Assembly (NCBI RefSeq): GCF_000219605.1
Contig: NC_015740.1
Span: forward strand, 1,860,001 to 1,924,000
Length of the DNA stretch: 64,000 nucleotides
Source of the DNA: Stutzerimonas stutzeri
Lineage (GTDB): Bacteria; Pseudomonadota; Gammaproteobacteria; Pseudomonadales; Pseudomonadaceae
Reading direction: 5' to 3'
Of this stretch, positions 43,197 to 52,146 are shown piece by piece (positions within the stretch are counted from its first letter, which is position 1; each line of letters opens with the position of its first letter). The notes beneath the pieces were generated by a model that was not told the DNA's origin, made no database searches, and saw nothing but the letters and a program-made list of their open reading frames with translations. The position numbers and the translations under genes were made by a program.

Positions 43197-44381
43197 ATGA
43201 AAGATGATCCGATCGTAATCGTCAGCAGCGCACGCACGCCCATGGGCGGCTTTCAGGGCGACCTGCAGGGCATGACCGCCTGGCAACTCGGCGCTGCCGC
43301 CATCCGCGCCACGGTGGAACGCAGCGGGCTGCCGGCCGAGAACGTGCAGGACGTGCTGATGGGCTGTGTGCTACCTGCCGGCCAGGGGCAGGCACCGGCA
43401 CGGCAGGCGGCATTGAGCGCCGGACTGACCCGCGCCACTACCTGCACCACCGTGAACAAGATGTGCGGCTCGGGCATGCAGACGGTGATCATGGCCCACG
43501 ATCAGCTGCTCGCCGGCAGCGCCGATATCGTTGTCGCTGGCGGCATGGAAAGCATGAGCAACGCACCGTACCTGCTCGACCGCGCCCGCGGCGGCTACCG
43601 CATGGGCCACGGCCGGGTGCTCGACCACATGTTCCTCGATGGCTTGGAAGATTCGTTCGACAAAGGCCGGCTGATGGGCACTTTCGCCGAGGAATGCGCC
43701 GACACCTTCGGCTTCAGCCGCGAGGAGCAGGACGGCTACGCGCTGGAATCGCTGCGCCGCGCCCAGTCGGCCATAGCCGAGGGGCGTTTCGCCGAGGAGA
43801 TCGTCACGCTGGAGGTCACCCAGGGCAAACAGCAGCGGCAGATTCGTGACGACGAGCAGCCGCCCAAGGCGATGCCGGAGAAGATTCCCAGCCTCAAACC
43901 GGCCTTCCGCGAGGGCGGCACGGTGACCGCGGCCAATTCCAGTTCGATCTCCGACGGCGCCGCTGCGCTGCTGCTGATGCGCCGCTCCGAGGCCGAGCGC
44001 TGGGGCCTGCAGCCGCAGGCGGTGATCCACGGTCACGCGGCCTACGCCGATGCGCCGAATCTGTTCACCACCGCGCCGATCGGGGCGATCCGCAAGCTGA
44101 TGCAGCGCACCGGTTGGGCCGTCGAGGAGGTCGATCTGTTCGAGATCAACGAGGCCTTCGCCGTGGTTGCCATGGCCGCCATGCGCGAGCTGGGCCTGGA
44201 CCCCGCCAAGGTAAACGTCAACGGTGGCGCCTGTGCGCTCGGGCATCCCATCGGTGCTTCGGGTGCGCGAATCCTGGTGACGCTGCTTTCGGCTTTGCGC
44301 GCCCGTGGCCTGCGCCGCGGCGTGGCGGCGATCTGCATCGGCGGCGGCGAAGCCACCGCCATGGCCGTCGAACTGGTCTGA
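43197..44381 (+). CDS. Acetyl-CoA C-acyltransferase (thiolase)
   Basis: 394 residues from ATG 43197 (GAAGGA upstream); ATG 43182 in the same frame would add five residues and overlap the SDR stop. Thiolase nucleophile C90 in NKMCGSGM, the active-site histidine in [16 protein letters not shown], and the second cysteine in [13 protein letters not shown]. In this operon it most likely cleaves 2-methylacetoacetyl-CoA into acetyl-CoA and propionyl-CoA; a general 3-ketoacyl-CoA role cannot be excluded. Confidence 0.9.
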   Translation: MKDDPIVIVSSARTPMGGFQGDLQGMTAWQLGAAAIRATVERSGLPAENVQDVLMGCVLPAGQGQAPARQAALSAGLTRATTCTTVNKMCGSGMQTVIMAHDQLLAGSADIVVAGGMESMSNAPYLLDRARGGYRMGHGRVLDHMFLDGLEDSFDKGRLMGTFAEECADTFGFSREEQDGYALESLRRAQSAIAEGRFAEEIVTLEVTQGKQQRQIRDDEQPPKAMPEKIPSLKPAFREGGTVTAANSSSISDGAAALLLMRRSEAERWGLQPQAVIHGHAAYADAPNLFTTAPIGAIRKLMQRTGWAVEEVDLFEINEAFAVVAMAAMRELGLDPAKVNVNGGACALGHPIGASGARILVTLLSALRARGLRRGVAAICIGGGEATAMAVELV

Positions 44382-44391
44382 GGAGGCGCCC

Positions 44392-45531
44392 ATGTTGCCC
44401 AATGAGGATCAATGCGCGATCGCCGAGATGGCCCGGCAGTTCGCCCGGGAGCGCTTGAAGCCATTCGCCGAACAGTGGAGCCGCGAGCACCGTTACCCGG
44501 CCGAGGCGATCGGCGAGATGGCTGCGCTCGGTTTCTTCGGCATGCTGGTGCCGGAGCAGTGGGGCGGCAGCGACACCGGCTACCTGGCCTATGCCATGGC
44601 GCTGGAGGAGATCGCCGTCGGTGACGGCGCCTGCTCGACCATCATGAGCGTGCACAACTCGGTGGGTTGCGTGCCCATCCTGCGTTTCGGCAACGACCAG
44701 CAGAAGCGCGATTTCCTTGGCCCGCTGGCGCGCGGCGAGCAGATCGGCGCCTTTGCCCTCACCGAACCTCAGGCCGGCTCCGATGCCAGCAGCCTGCGCA
44801 CCCGCGCCCGGCGCGACGGCGATCACTACGTGCTCAATGGTGCCAAGCAGTTCGTCACGTCGGGCAAGCATGCAGGCACGGTGATCGTTTTCGCCGTCAC
44901 CGATCCGGACGCCGGCAAGCGCGGTATCAGTGCCTTTATTGTGCCGACCGACAGCCCGGGTTATCAGGTGGTACGGGTCGAGGACAAGCTCGGCCAGCAC
45001 GCCTCGGACACCTGCCAGATCGCCTTCGAGGATCTGCGCGTGCCGGTGGCCAACCGGCTGGGCGACGAGGGCGAGGGCTACCGCATCGCCCTGGCCAACC
45101 TGGAGGGCGGCCGCATCGGCATCGCCGCCCAGGCGGTGGGCATGGCCCGCGCCGCCTTCGAAGCGGCGCGCGACTACGCCAGGGAGCGCGAAACCTTTGG
45201 CAAGCCGATCATCGAGCACCAGGCGGTGGCCTTCCGCCTGGCCGACATGGCCGCGCAGATCGCCGTGGCACGGCAGATGGTCCATCACGCTGCGGCGCTG
45301 CGCGAGGCCGGACGCCCGGCATTGGTGGAGGCCTCGATGGCCAAGCTGTTCGCCTCGGAGATGGCGGAAAGGGTCTGCTCGGCAGCGATCCAGACCCTGG
45401 GTGGCTACGGCTACCTGTCCGACTTCCCGGTGGAGCGCATCTACCGCGACGTACGGGTTTGCCAGATCTACGAAGGCACCAGCGACATCCAGCGCCTGGT
45501 CATCTCCCGCAACCTCGGAGGATCTGACTGA
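44392..45531 (+). CDS. Acyl-CoA dehydrogenase (short/branched-chain type)
   Basis: 379 residues from ATG 44392, preceded by GAGGAGG. FAD-dependent enzyme that introduces the alpha-beta double bond. Motifs: [30 protein letters not shown] and the catalytic glutamate E361 in [12 protein letters not shown]. By context it probably acts on 2-methylbutyryl-CoA or a similar branched substrate. It is a clear paralog of the dehydrogenase at 50957-52108 (shared [16 protein letters not shown] and GGYGYL segments), which belongs to the valine half of the locus. Confidence 0.9.
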   Translation: MLPNEDQCAIAEMARQFARERLKPFAEQWSREHRYPAEAIGEMAALGFFGMLVPEQWGGSDTGYLAYAMALEEIAVGDGACSTIMSVHNSVGCVPILRFGNDQQKRDFLGPLARGEQIGAFALTEPQAGSDASSLRTRARRDGDHYVLNGAKQFVTSGKHAGTVIVFAVTDPDAGKRGISAFIVPTDSPGYQVVRVEDKLGQHASDTCQIAFEDLRVPVANRLGDEGEGYRIALANLEGGRIGIAAQAVGMARAAFEAARDYARERETFGKPIIEHQAVAFRLADMAAQIAVARQMVHHAAALREAGRPALVEASMAKLFASEMAERVCSAAIQTLGGYGYLSDFPVERIYRDVRVCQIYEGTSDIQRLVISRNLGGSD

Positions 45532-45614
45532 GCACCGCTGCGCCGCCCGCGTGCCTGAGGCGGCCAAACGAAGAACCATGCCGGTAGAACGCCGTTTCCT
45601 CGACCGGCACGTCG

Positions 45615-45628
45615 ACAATAAAAACAAG
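45615..45628 (+). promoter_or_regulatory. Hfq/Crc CA motif in the leader of the acyl-CoA synthetase gene
   Basis: ACAATAAAAACAAG ends 15 bases before the ATG at 45644, just ahead of the ribosome site AGAGGTAGGA. The same 14 bases occur at 50433-50446 inside the small RNA described below. Confidence 0.75.
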
Positions 45629-45643
45629 ATAGAGGTAGGAAAC

Positions 45644-47277
45644 ATGCAACCAGGTTTGATGCAGAACGCCCCCCTGCTGATCAGCGGCATCCTCACCCAC
45701 GCCGCCCGTGCCCATGGCGACCGCGAAATCGTCTCGCGGCTGGTCGATGAACCCCTCTGGCGCTACGACTACGCCGGCCTTGCGAACCGCGCCGCGCAGG
45801 CAGCCAGTATGCTGCTTGCGCTGGGCATCGGCCCCGGCGACTGCGTGTCGTCGCTGGCCTGGAACACCCATCGTCATTACGAACTGTTCTTCGCCGTACC
45901 CGGCATCGGCGCGGTGCTGCACACCGCCAATCCGCGGCTGTCGGATGAGCAGATCGTGTACACCATCAACCATGCCGGCAGCCAGGTGCTGCTGTTCGAC
46001 AGCAGCTTCGCCGCCTGCGTCGCCCGTCTGCGGCCGCGGCTGAGCAACATCCGGCATTTCATCGAACTGGCCGCGCAGCCTTCGTCCGGCCTCGACGGGG
46101 TGATGGGTTACGAGCAGCTGATCGCCGTCGAACAGCCGCTTGCCTGGCCGCAGTTCGACGAGAACGCCGGTGCGGTGCTCTGCTACACCTCCGGCACCAC
46201 CGGCACCCCAAGGGCGTGCTCTACAGCCACCGCTCGGTGGTGCTGCACGCCATGGCGGCGGGGCTTTCCGGTGCGTTCGCACTGTCCGCCTTCGACTGCA
46301 TCATGCCCTGTTCGTCGCTCTATCACGGCACCGCCTGGGGCCTGCCGTTCGCTGCGGCGATCAATGGCTGCAAGTTCGTCCTGCCGTGCGACAAGATGGA
46401 CGGCGCCAGCCTGCAGGAGCTGATCAAGAGCGAGGGCGTTACCCTGTCCGGCGGCGTGCCGACCATCTGGACGATGTACCTCGCGCATCTGGAGCGCAGC
46501 GGCGAGGATTCGGGCAGCCTGGCACGGCTGGTGATCGGCGGTTCCGCCGTACCGCGGGCCATGGCCGAGACGTTCCAGACCAAGTATGGCGTGGCGGTCT
46601 GCCAGCTGTGGGGCATGACCGAGACCAGCCCCCTGGGCGTGGTGGCGACGCCGACGCCCAAGCTGGCCGAACGCGGCCAGCAGGCCACCAACGACACCAT
46701 CTGGTCGCGCCAGGGGCGGTTGCAGTTCGGCATCGAGCTGAAGGTAGTGGACGAGCAGGGCAACGAGCTGCCCTGTGATGGTGTCAGCTCCGGCAGCCTC
46801 AAGGTGCGCGGGCCGTGGACGGTGGAACGTTACTACCGCAGCGAGAAAAGCGCGCTGGATGCCGAAGGATGGTTCGACACCGGGGACATCGCCACGCTGG
46901 ATGCCGATGGCTTCATGCGCATCACCGATCGCAGCAAGGATGTGATCAAGTCCGGTGGCGAATGGGTCAGCTCCATCGATATCGAGAACGTGGCCGCGGC
47001 CTGCCCGGGCGTGAAGGTGGCGGCAGTGGTAGGGGTGTTCCACCCGAAATGGGAGGAGCGCCCTCTACTGGTGGTCGAGCCGCACAGCGATGCCGAGATC
47101 ACGGTGGAGCAAATCCTCGCCCACCTGGAGCCGAACATCGTCAAGTGGTGGATGCCTGACGCGGTGATCTTCGACGCGGTGCCGCTCACCGCCACCGGCA
47201 AGATCGACAAGAAGGTCCTGCGCGAGCGTTATCGCAATCATCTGGTCGAGAACCAGCCCAGCGTCGTCAACCAGTAA
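45644..47277 (+). pseudogene. Acyl-CoA synthetase (AMP-forming), frameshifted
   Basis: An intact gene would encode about 544 residues. The N-terminal part (MQPGLMQNAPLLISGILTHAARAHGDREIV...) is read from 45644 up to the P-loop-like motif CYTSGTTGTP. There the frame breaks: the sequence GGCACCCCAAGG around 46203-46213 has four C where five are needed for GTPKGVLYSHRS, and the rest (LYSHRSVVLHAMAAGLSG to the C-terminal TATGKIDKKVLRERY with the catalytic lysine) continues in another frame to 47277. Adding one base gives a perfect open frame. Either a real -1 frameshift mutation or a sequence error in a short C-run. The enzyme would activate a fatty or branched-chain acid to its CoA ester. The leader has an Hfq/Crc motif. 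Confidence 0.85.
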
Positions 47278-47350
47278 CGCCTGTTACAGGACGCGCTCCG
47301 CGCTTCGGCGCGGGGCGCGTCCGCGCGCGTGTGCGTCGAGGAGGTAGATC

Positions 47351-48433
47351 ATGAACGAACATGACGATACCCGTAGCGGACCGCTGTGCGGGCTGCGCGT
47401 GCTGGAATTCGCCGGCATCGGCCCCGGTCCGCATTGCGCCATGCTGTTGGCCGACATGGGCGCCGAGGTGCTGCGTATCGAGCGCGAAGGTGGCAATGGC
47501 TGGCCGAACCCGGTGGTCGATCGTGGACGCAAGACGCTGACCCTCGACATCCGCAGTGTGGCTGGGCGAGAGCGCTGCCTGGCGCTGGCCGTGGACGCCG
47601 ACGTGCTGATCGAAGGCTTCCGCCCCGGGGTGATGGAACGGCTGGGGCTGGGGCCGGACGAGCTGCTGGAACGCAATCCGCGGCTGATCTACGGGCGCAT
47701 GACCGGCTGGGGGCAGAGCGGCCCGTTGGCGAAGGCCGCTGGGCACGATATCAACTACATCGCGCTGACCGGCGCGCTGGCGGCGATCCGTGGCGACAGC
47801 GGGCCGGCCATCCCTCCGTTGAATCTGGTCGGTGATTTCGGTGGTGGCTCGCTCTACCTCGCCGTGGGCATTCTCGCCGCATTGTGGGAGCGCGAGCGCT
47901 CAGGGCAGGGGCAAGTGATCGATGCGGCCATCGTCGACGGGGTATCGTCGCTGATGACGTTCTTCGCCGGCTTGCTGCCGAGTGGACGGATCGACCTGCA
48001 GCGTGATCGCAATCCGCTGGCTGGGGCGGCGCCGAACTATCGCTGCTACCGCTGCGCGGACGGTCGCGAAATCGCCATCGGCCCGCTGGAACCGCAGTTC
48101 TGGCGCGAGCTGCTGGAGCGCATGGACGCACCGGAGGCGCTGTGGGCGGGCTGTGCTGATCCGGCCGAGTGGCCTGCGCAGGGCGAGTTGCTGGAGCGGC
48201 TGTTCGCGACCCGCACCCAAGCCGAGTGGTGTGCCTTGCTGGAGGGCAGCGACGCCTGTTTCGCGCCCGTGCTGGAACTGGTCGATGCACCGCAGCATCC
48301 CCATCTGCGCCAGCGCGGGGTCTATCAGGAGCTCGACGGGATGATGCAGGCGGCGCCGGCGCCGCGGTTTTCGCGCACACCGGGCAAGGCGCGGCGAACG
48401 CTGCGGTGCAGTACGAACGAAGGGTGGGATTGA
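47351..48433 (+). CDS. Alpha-methylacyl-CoA racemase (CoA-transferase family III)
   Basis: 360 residues. CaiB/BaiF fold. Motif LEFAGIGPGPHCAMLLADMGAEVLRIER at the N-terminus. The catalytic residues of mycobacterial MCR (H126, D156, E241) find matches at H132 (GHDINYIALTG), D162 (VGDFGGGS) and E247 (GPLEPQFW), all shifted by the same six positions. This points to a racemase rather than a transferase. It would interconvert (R)- and (S)-2-methylacyl-CoA so that the S-specific dehydrogenase can use both, and fits a 2-methyl-branched acyl-CoA pathway. Last gene of the plus-strand half; followed by a terminator and the IS element. Confidence 0.88.
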   Translation: MNEHDDTRSGPLCGLRVLEFAGIGPGPHCAMLLADMGAEVLRIEREGGNGWPNPVVDRGRKTLTLDIRSVAGRERCLALAVDADVLIEGFRPGVMERLGLGPDELLERNPRLIYGRMTGWGQSGPLAKAAGHDINYIALTGALAAIRGDSGPAIPPLNLVGDFGGGSLYLAVGILAALWERERSGQGQVIDAAIVDGVSSLMTFFAGLLPSGRIDLQRDRNPLAGAAPNYRCYRCADGREIAIGPLEPQFWRELLERMDAPEALWAGCADPAEWPAQGELLERLFATRTQAEWCALLEGSDACFAPVLELVDAPQHPHLRQRGVYQELDGMMQAAPAPRFSRTPGKARRTLRCSTNEGWD

Positions 48434-48456
48434 GCGCGCGGCGGGGTGAAATGGCG

Positions 48457-48477
48457 AAGAAGCCTGTGGGCTTTTTT
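48457..48477 (+). terminator. Terminator after the racemase gene
   Basis: A stem of about five firm base pairs (AAGCC with GGCTT, extendable through G-T and A-T pairs), loop TGTG, then a run of six T. The IS element is inserted four bases after the T-run. Confidence 0.55.
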
Positions 48478-48482
48478 CAATA

Positions 48483-49589
48483 TTAACCTGGCAAATAAAT
48501 AGGGCATATTAGATAATCTGTCTCCATGAAAATAGATGCCCGTAAACTCAGCCCCCAAGAACAACGTGAAAAGCGCTCCACGGCCCTACGCATGCGTGAG
48601 CAGGGTTACACCTACAAGGCTATTGGCGAAGCGGTTGGTGTTCACCCCCGCACTATTGCTCACTGGGCGCAGGTCGCAGAACATAAAGGCGAAAAGGCTG
48701 CCATTGCCGGCGGCCAGCGTGGTGTGCGCCAGGGTGATCGCCGCAGTTTGAGCTCCAGCCAGGAAGTGCTGATTCGCACCTTGATGACCGATAAGATGCC
48801 CGACCAACTCAAGCTCGGCTTTGCGCTCTGGACGCGTGATGCGGTGCGAGAACTGATCCGCCAGCGCTGTGGTTTTCTCATGCCGGTTCGAACGGTTGGT
48901 GAATACCTCAAGCGTTGGGGCTACACCCCGCAGCGCCCACTGCATCGGGCTTATCAGCAGAAACCTGAAGTGGTTCAGCACTGGCTGGATAATGAATATC
49001 CACGCATCGCACAGCGGGCCAAGGCTGAGAATGGTGAGATTCAGTGGGGCGACGAAACCGGTATGCGCAGTGACAGCCATGCTGGCCGCAGCTACGCCCC
49101 TATTGGCGAAACGCCGGTGCGCCTGGTCAGCGGCAGTCGTTTTTCCACCAACATGATTTCCACCGTGACCAATCGGGGCAAACTGCGCTTCATGCTGTAT
49201 CGGGAAACGCTGACAGCCCCAGTGCTGATTCGCTTCCTGAGTCGCCTGATTCGCGATGCTCAGGGCCGCAAGGTGTTCCTGATTCTCGACAACCTGCGCG
49301 TACACCACAGCAAAAAGGTGAGCGCCTGGGTTGGCGACCGCAAAGAGCAAATCGAACTGTTCTTCTTGCCGGCCTACGCCCCGGAGTTGAACCCTGACGA
49401 GTATTTGAATTGTGATTTGAAACATCAGGTTCGCACGGGCTTGCCGGCGCGTAATCAGGACGAACTGGAAAGGCGTGTTCGCTCGGTCATGAGACGATTG
49501 CAATTACGCCCTCAAAGAATCCGTTCTTATTTCCGGCATCCACGTATCGCCTACGCAGCATGATTTGGTGTATTTGATTGCCGGGTTAA
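48483..49589 (+). mobile_element. IS630-family insertion sequence
   Basis: 1107 bp bounded by imperfect terminal inverted repeats: left TTAACCTGGCAAATAAAT (48483-48500) and right, read inward, TTAACCCGGCAATCAAAT, 15 of 18 matching. Flanked by TA on both sides (48481-48482 and 49590-49591), the target duplication expected for IS630/Tc1-mariner-type transposition. It carries one intact transposase and looks potentially mobile. Confidence 0.9.
48526..49563 (+). CDS. IS630-family transposase
   Basis: 345 residues, one uninterrupted frame. N-terminal helix-turn-helix region (GYTYKAIGEAVGVHPRTIAHW) followed by a DDE/RNase-H-like catalytic domain: D176 in QWGDETGM, D255 in LILDNLRVHHSKK, and the final acidic residue E292 in APELNPDEYLN. 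All catalytic motifs are present. ATG 48526 starts 43 bp inside the left end of the element, and the stop lies 26 bp from the right end. Confidence 0.94.
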   Translation: MKIDARKLSPQEQREKRSTALRMREQGYTYKAIGEAVGVHPRTIAHWAQVAEHKGEKAAIAGGQRGVRQGDRRSLSSSQEVLIRTLMTDKMPDQLKLGFALWTRDAVRELIRQRCGFLMPVRTVGEYLKRWGYTPQRPLHRAYQQKPEVVQHWLDNEYPRIAQRAKAENGEIQWGDETGMRSDSHAGRSYAPIGETPVRLVSGSRFSTNMISTVTNRGKLRFMLYRETLTAPVLIRFLSRLIRDAQGRKVFLILDNLRVHHSKKVSAWVGDRKEQIELFFLPAYAPELNPDEYLNCDLKHQVRTGLPARNQDELERRVRSVMRRLQLRPQRIRSYFRHPRIAYAA

Positions 49590-49611
49590 TAAAAGCCTCG
49601 CTGGGGCCGTT

Positions 49612-49819
49612 CATGGTGCTGCCCGAGCGCCCTGCTTATCAGCATGGCCTTTATTGGACAAACAGTCAGGAAATGGATTCCAGAATATATGCGACTTATG
49701 TTCGAACAGCCGCCGAAGTTATTGAAGGGTATCGACGAAAGTATGGGGTAATCCCTGTAAAGCCCGCCCTAGACGTGCCGCACGTCGGTTTTGGTTGCAG
49801 GCTTTTAACGGCGGACTAA
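49612..49819 (+). CDS. Orphan small ORF next to the IS element
   Basis: About 68 residues from ATG 49612; the frame is open back into the IS right end (49565), so the original N-terminus may have been lost when the IS inserted. The product (MVLPERPAYQHGLYWTNSQE, then a helical YATYVRTAAEVIEGYRRKYG) is not recognised. Codon use is less GC-biased than in neighbouring genes. It may be a remnant of a larger gene cut by the IS. Low confidence that it is expressed. Confidence 0.4.
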
Positions 49820-49868
49820 TATGAAAACGGAGGCTGCTTATTACAAGAAAAACGGGGAGTCAAACGTC

Positions 49869-50087
49869 ATGAATAACAATGCCGAACAACAAGTAGTTGC
49901 ACTTGAACTGTGTCGTTTCCTGGCCCATTGCGTCGCTGCGATCGTTGTCGTGGGGATGCTTTTCGTGGGTCTGATCGGATCCTGGCACGCTGCCCTCAGT
50001 GTTGGCGTCGTTCCACTGCTGGCCATTCTGGCCTGCGATTACATGGCAAGACGCAAGGAAACTGCTGTGCAAACAGCGGACGCCTGA
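49869..50087 (+). CDS. Small two-helix membrane protein, unknown
   Basis: 72 residues from ATG 49869 with GGGGAG nine bases upstream; an in-frame ATG at 49821 is an alternative. Two hydrophobic segments (about 12-33 and 37-54) are joined by a short WHAAL turn, ending in a basic tail (YMARRKETAVQTADA). I do not recognise it. It sits between the IS-side ORF and the small RNA control region. Confidence 0.5.
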   Translation: MNNNAEQQVVALELCRFLAHCVAAIVVVGMLFVGLIGSWHAALSVGVVPLLAILACDYMARRKETAVQTADA

Positions 50088-50226
50088 TACGCCCAGGCGC
50101 TAACCAGCCGAAGAACCTACCTATGCCCATCGAGCGATCGACACCCTGACGGTGACCACTGTCGGGGTGTCCTGCGTTGAGCGCCCGATGCGGAGCTGCA
50201 GCTGTTACTGGAAACCTGTCCGAAGG

Positions 50227-50252
50227 TGTTACTCCTTTCGTACGGCGTAACG
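50227..50252 (+). promoter_or_regulatory. CbrB-type upstream activating site of the small RNA
   Basis: TGTTAC (50227-50232), 14-bp spacer, GTAACG (50247-50252), matching the TGTTAC-N14-GTAACA pattern upstream of crcZ genes. Extra half sites TGTTAC (50203-50208) and GTAAC (50270-50274) flank it. It lies about 100 bp before the sigma-54 promoter, the usual place for an enhancer. Confidence 0.75.
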
Positions 50253-50349
50253 GTCTCCTGGGGTGGGCGGTAACGAAAGGGCTGGCGCGGCAGTCTCTCG
50301 TTGCAGGTGAAGAGGGCTAACTCATTGAAAATAAAGGATTCTCAAAAGC

Positions 50350-50364
50350 TGGCACGGCGAATGC
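50350..50364 (+). promoter_or_regulatory. Sigma-54 (RpoN) promoter of the small RNA
   Basis: TGGCAC-N5-ATGC (consensus TGGCAC-N5-TTGC), with the key GG and GC in exact -24/-12 spacing. The transcript should start near 50376. Confidence 0.82.
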
Positions 50365-50375
50365 TTTCTAATGGG

Positions 50376-50737
50376 CACAACAAGAACAAGAAAGCAAACC
50401 CAATAACAAGAACAACACGTAGCGACTCCGACACAATAAAAACAAGCAGGTGGGAGACGTAGCAAACTGATTCTTTTGGAGAGGAATTGCCCGACAGGTT
50501 TCCTGTCGACCGGACCGAGAACAATAAAACTGCCTTGAGGCAGCTCCAGAACCGGTTGAGCCCGCGAGGGCAGTGGCAACATCAGCGACCAAAATAATCC
50601 GTTTGTTCTTTATGTCCCGAATGGGACTGCTATGCGGACGATGGTCCGATCGGGCTGCGAACAAAAACAACAAGCCCGTCAGCAGAAGAAGAACAAAGCA
50701 ACACGCCCTAAAGGGGAGCCTAGCGGCTCCCCTTTTT
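50376..50737 (+). ncRNA. crcY: CrcZ/CrcY-family Hfq/Crc-sequestering small RNA
   Basis: About 360 nt from the predicted sigma-54 start to the terminator, close to the length of the Pseudomonas Crc-titrating RNAs. It has no coding potential but carries at least six A-rich CA motifs of the AACAANAACAA kind, at about 50377-50392, 50402-50416, 50433-50446, 50517-50530, 50659-50674 and 50687-50704. Segments such as ACACGTAGCGACTCCG and TTCTTTTGGAGAGG are, as I recall, also present in known CrcZ RNAs. These RNAs bind Hfq/Crc and relieve carbon catabolite repression when CbrAB is active. It is not beside cbrB/pcnB, so by convention it is not CrcZ; the symbol crcY is provisional. Confidence 0.88.
50710..50737 (+). 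terminator. Terminator of the small RNA
   Basis: A perfect 11-bp stem (AAAGGGGAGCC at 50710-50720 with GGCTCCCCTTT at 50725-50735), loop TAGC, T-run of five. Confidence 0.9.
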
Positions 50738-50956
50738 ATTTGGCTGTGGTTATGGGCTTCGAGCGACTGGTGGGCTGAAGCCCAGCCTGCAGACCATCGG
50801 GCAGTCAGGTGGAGCGGGGACGTCAAATCCCGTGAGGTATTTGCCCTAGGATGGGCGTTGGCCCGCCAATGAAAGCTGAAAATTCAGCCCCGGCTGTCCG
50901 GATTTGCCATCAGGCAGCACTGCGGCATCGGCGGCGCCTTTTCCAAGGATTCATCG

Positions 50957-52108
50957 CTAAAGCGGATAGTTCGCCAGCTCCCGCGCGATCAGCAGGCGCT
51001 GGATTTCGCTGGAACCCTCATAGATCTGCGTGATACGCGCATCGCGGTAGTAGCGCTCCACCGGGTAGTCCTCGAGATAGCCGTAGCCACCGTGGATCTG
51101 CACCGCCTGCGAACAGACCTTCTCCGCCATTTCCGAGGCGAACAACTTGGCCTGGGAGGCTTCGGACAGGCACGGCAGGCCGGCGCTCTTCAGCCGCGCG
51201 GCATGCAGAATGAGCAGACGCGCCGCATTCAGTTGGGTCTGCATGTCGGCAAGCATGTTGGCGATGCTCTGGTGCTCGGCAATCGGTTTGCCGAACTGCA
51301 CGCGCTCGCGGGCGTAGAGCAGGGCGGCCTCGAAGGCCGCACGGGCGATGCCCAGCGCTTGCGCGCCGATGCCGATGCGTCCGCCTTCGAGGTTCGACAG
51401 CGCAATCGCCAGGCCCTTGCCACGCTCGCCAAGCAGGTTGGCCTGCGGGATTCGGCAGTCGCTGAGCGAGACCGCGCAGGTGTCCGAGGCGCGGATGCCC
51501 ATCTTGTGTTCGCTGCGTTCCACCGCGAAGCCGGGCGTGTCGGTGGGCACCAAAAACGCGGAAAGACCTTTCTTGCCGAGGTCCGGATCGGTCACCGCGA
51601 AGACGATGGCCAACTTCGCCCGCTTGGCATTGCTGCAGAACTGTTTGCTGCCGTTGAGCACCCACTGGCCGTCTACCCGTTCGGCGCGGGTGCGCAGGTT
51701 GTGCGCCTCGGAGCCGGCCTGCGGTTCGGTGAGGGCGAAGCAGCCGATGGCGCGGCCGCTGGCCAGTTCAGCCAGCCACTCGTCCTTCTGCGCCTGCGAG
51801 CCGTAATTCAGCACCGGGCCGCAGCCCACCGAATTGTGGATGCTCATCAGCGCGCCGGTGGCGCCGTCGCCGGCGGAGATTTCCTCCACGGCCAGGGCGT
51901 AGGCGACGTAGTCGATATAGCTGCCGCCCCATTCTTCCGGGACGACCATGCCGAGCAGGCCAAGCTCGCCCATCTGGGCGACCAGGGCGTCGTCGATCCA
52001 GCCGGCCTTTTCCCAGGCCTGTGCATGGGGGGCGATCTCGCGGCGGGCGAAGTCGCGCGCCATGTCGCGGATCATGCGTTGGTCTTCGCTGAGTTCGAGG
52101 TCATGCAT
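50957..52108 (-). CDS. Acyl-CoA dehydrogenase, probable isobutyryl-CoA dehydrogenase
   Basis: 383 residues from ATG 52108 ([20 protein letters not shown]); a longer frame to 52687 runs through the upstream gene. FAD motifs [20 protein letters not shown] and FCSNAKRAK, and catalytic E364 in [12 protein letters not shown]. Last gene of the minus-strand set mmsA-echA-mmsB-hydrolase-acad, where the missing step is isobutyryl-CoA to methacrylyl-CoA, which this would provide. An Hfq/Crc motif lies just before its ribosome site. Its 3' end faces the small RNA. Confidence 0.9.
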   Translation of the reverse strand: MHDLELSEDQRMIRDMARDFARREIAPHAQAWEKAGWIDDALVAQMGELGLLGMVVPEEWGGSYIDYVAYALAVEEISAGDGATGALMSIHNSVGCGPVLNYGSQAQKDEWLAELASGRAIGCFALTEPQAGSEAHNLRTRAERVDGQWVLNGSKQFCSNAKRAKLAIVFAVTDPDLGKKGLSAFLVPTDTPGFAVERSEHKMGIRASDTCAVSLSDCRIPQANLLGERGKGLAIALSNLEGGRIGIGAQALGIARAAFEAALLYARERVQFGKPIAEHQSIANMLADMQTQLNAARLLILHAARLKSAGLPCLSEASQAKLFASEMAEKVCSQAVQIHGGYGYLEDYPVERYYRDARITQIYEGSSEIQRLLIARELANYPL

Positions 52109-52116
52109 TGCGCGGT

Positions 52117-52132
52117 CTCTTCTTGTTGTTGT
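52117..52132 (-). promoter_or_regulatory. Hfq/Crc CA motif before the isobutyryl-CoA dehydrogenase gene
   Basis: On the minus strand ACAACAACAAGAAGAG, beginning 24 bases and ending 9 bases before the ATG at 52108 and overlapping the probable ribosome site. Confidence 0.75.
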
Positions 52133-52146
52133 GCTGCAAAAGAGGT

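Noticed and set aside
50322..50872. Several 60-150 residue ORFs on both strands in the small RNA region
   Set aside because: They overlap the RNA, lack ribosome sites, and their composition follows the A-rich RNA motifs.
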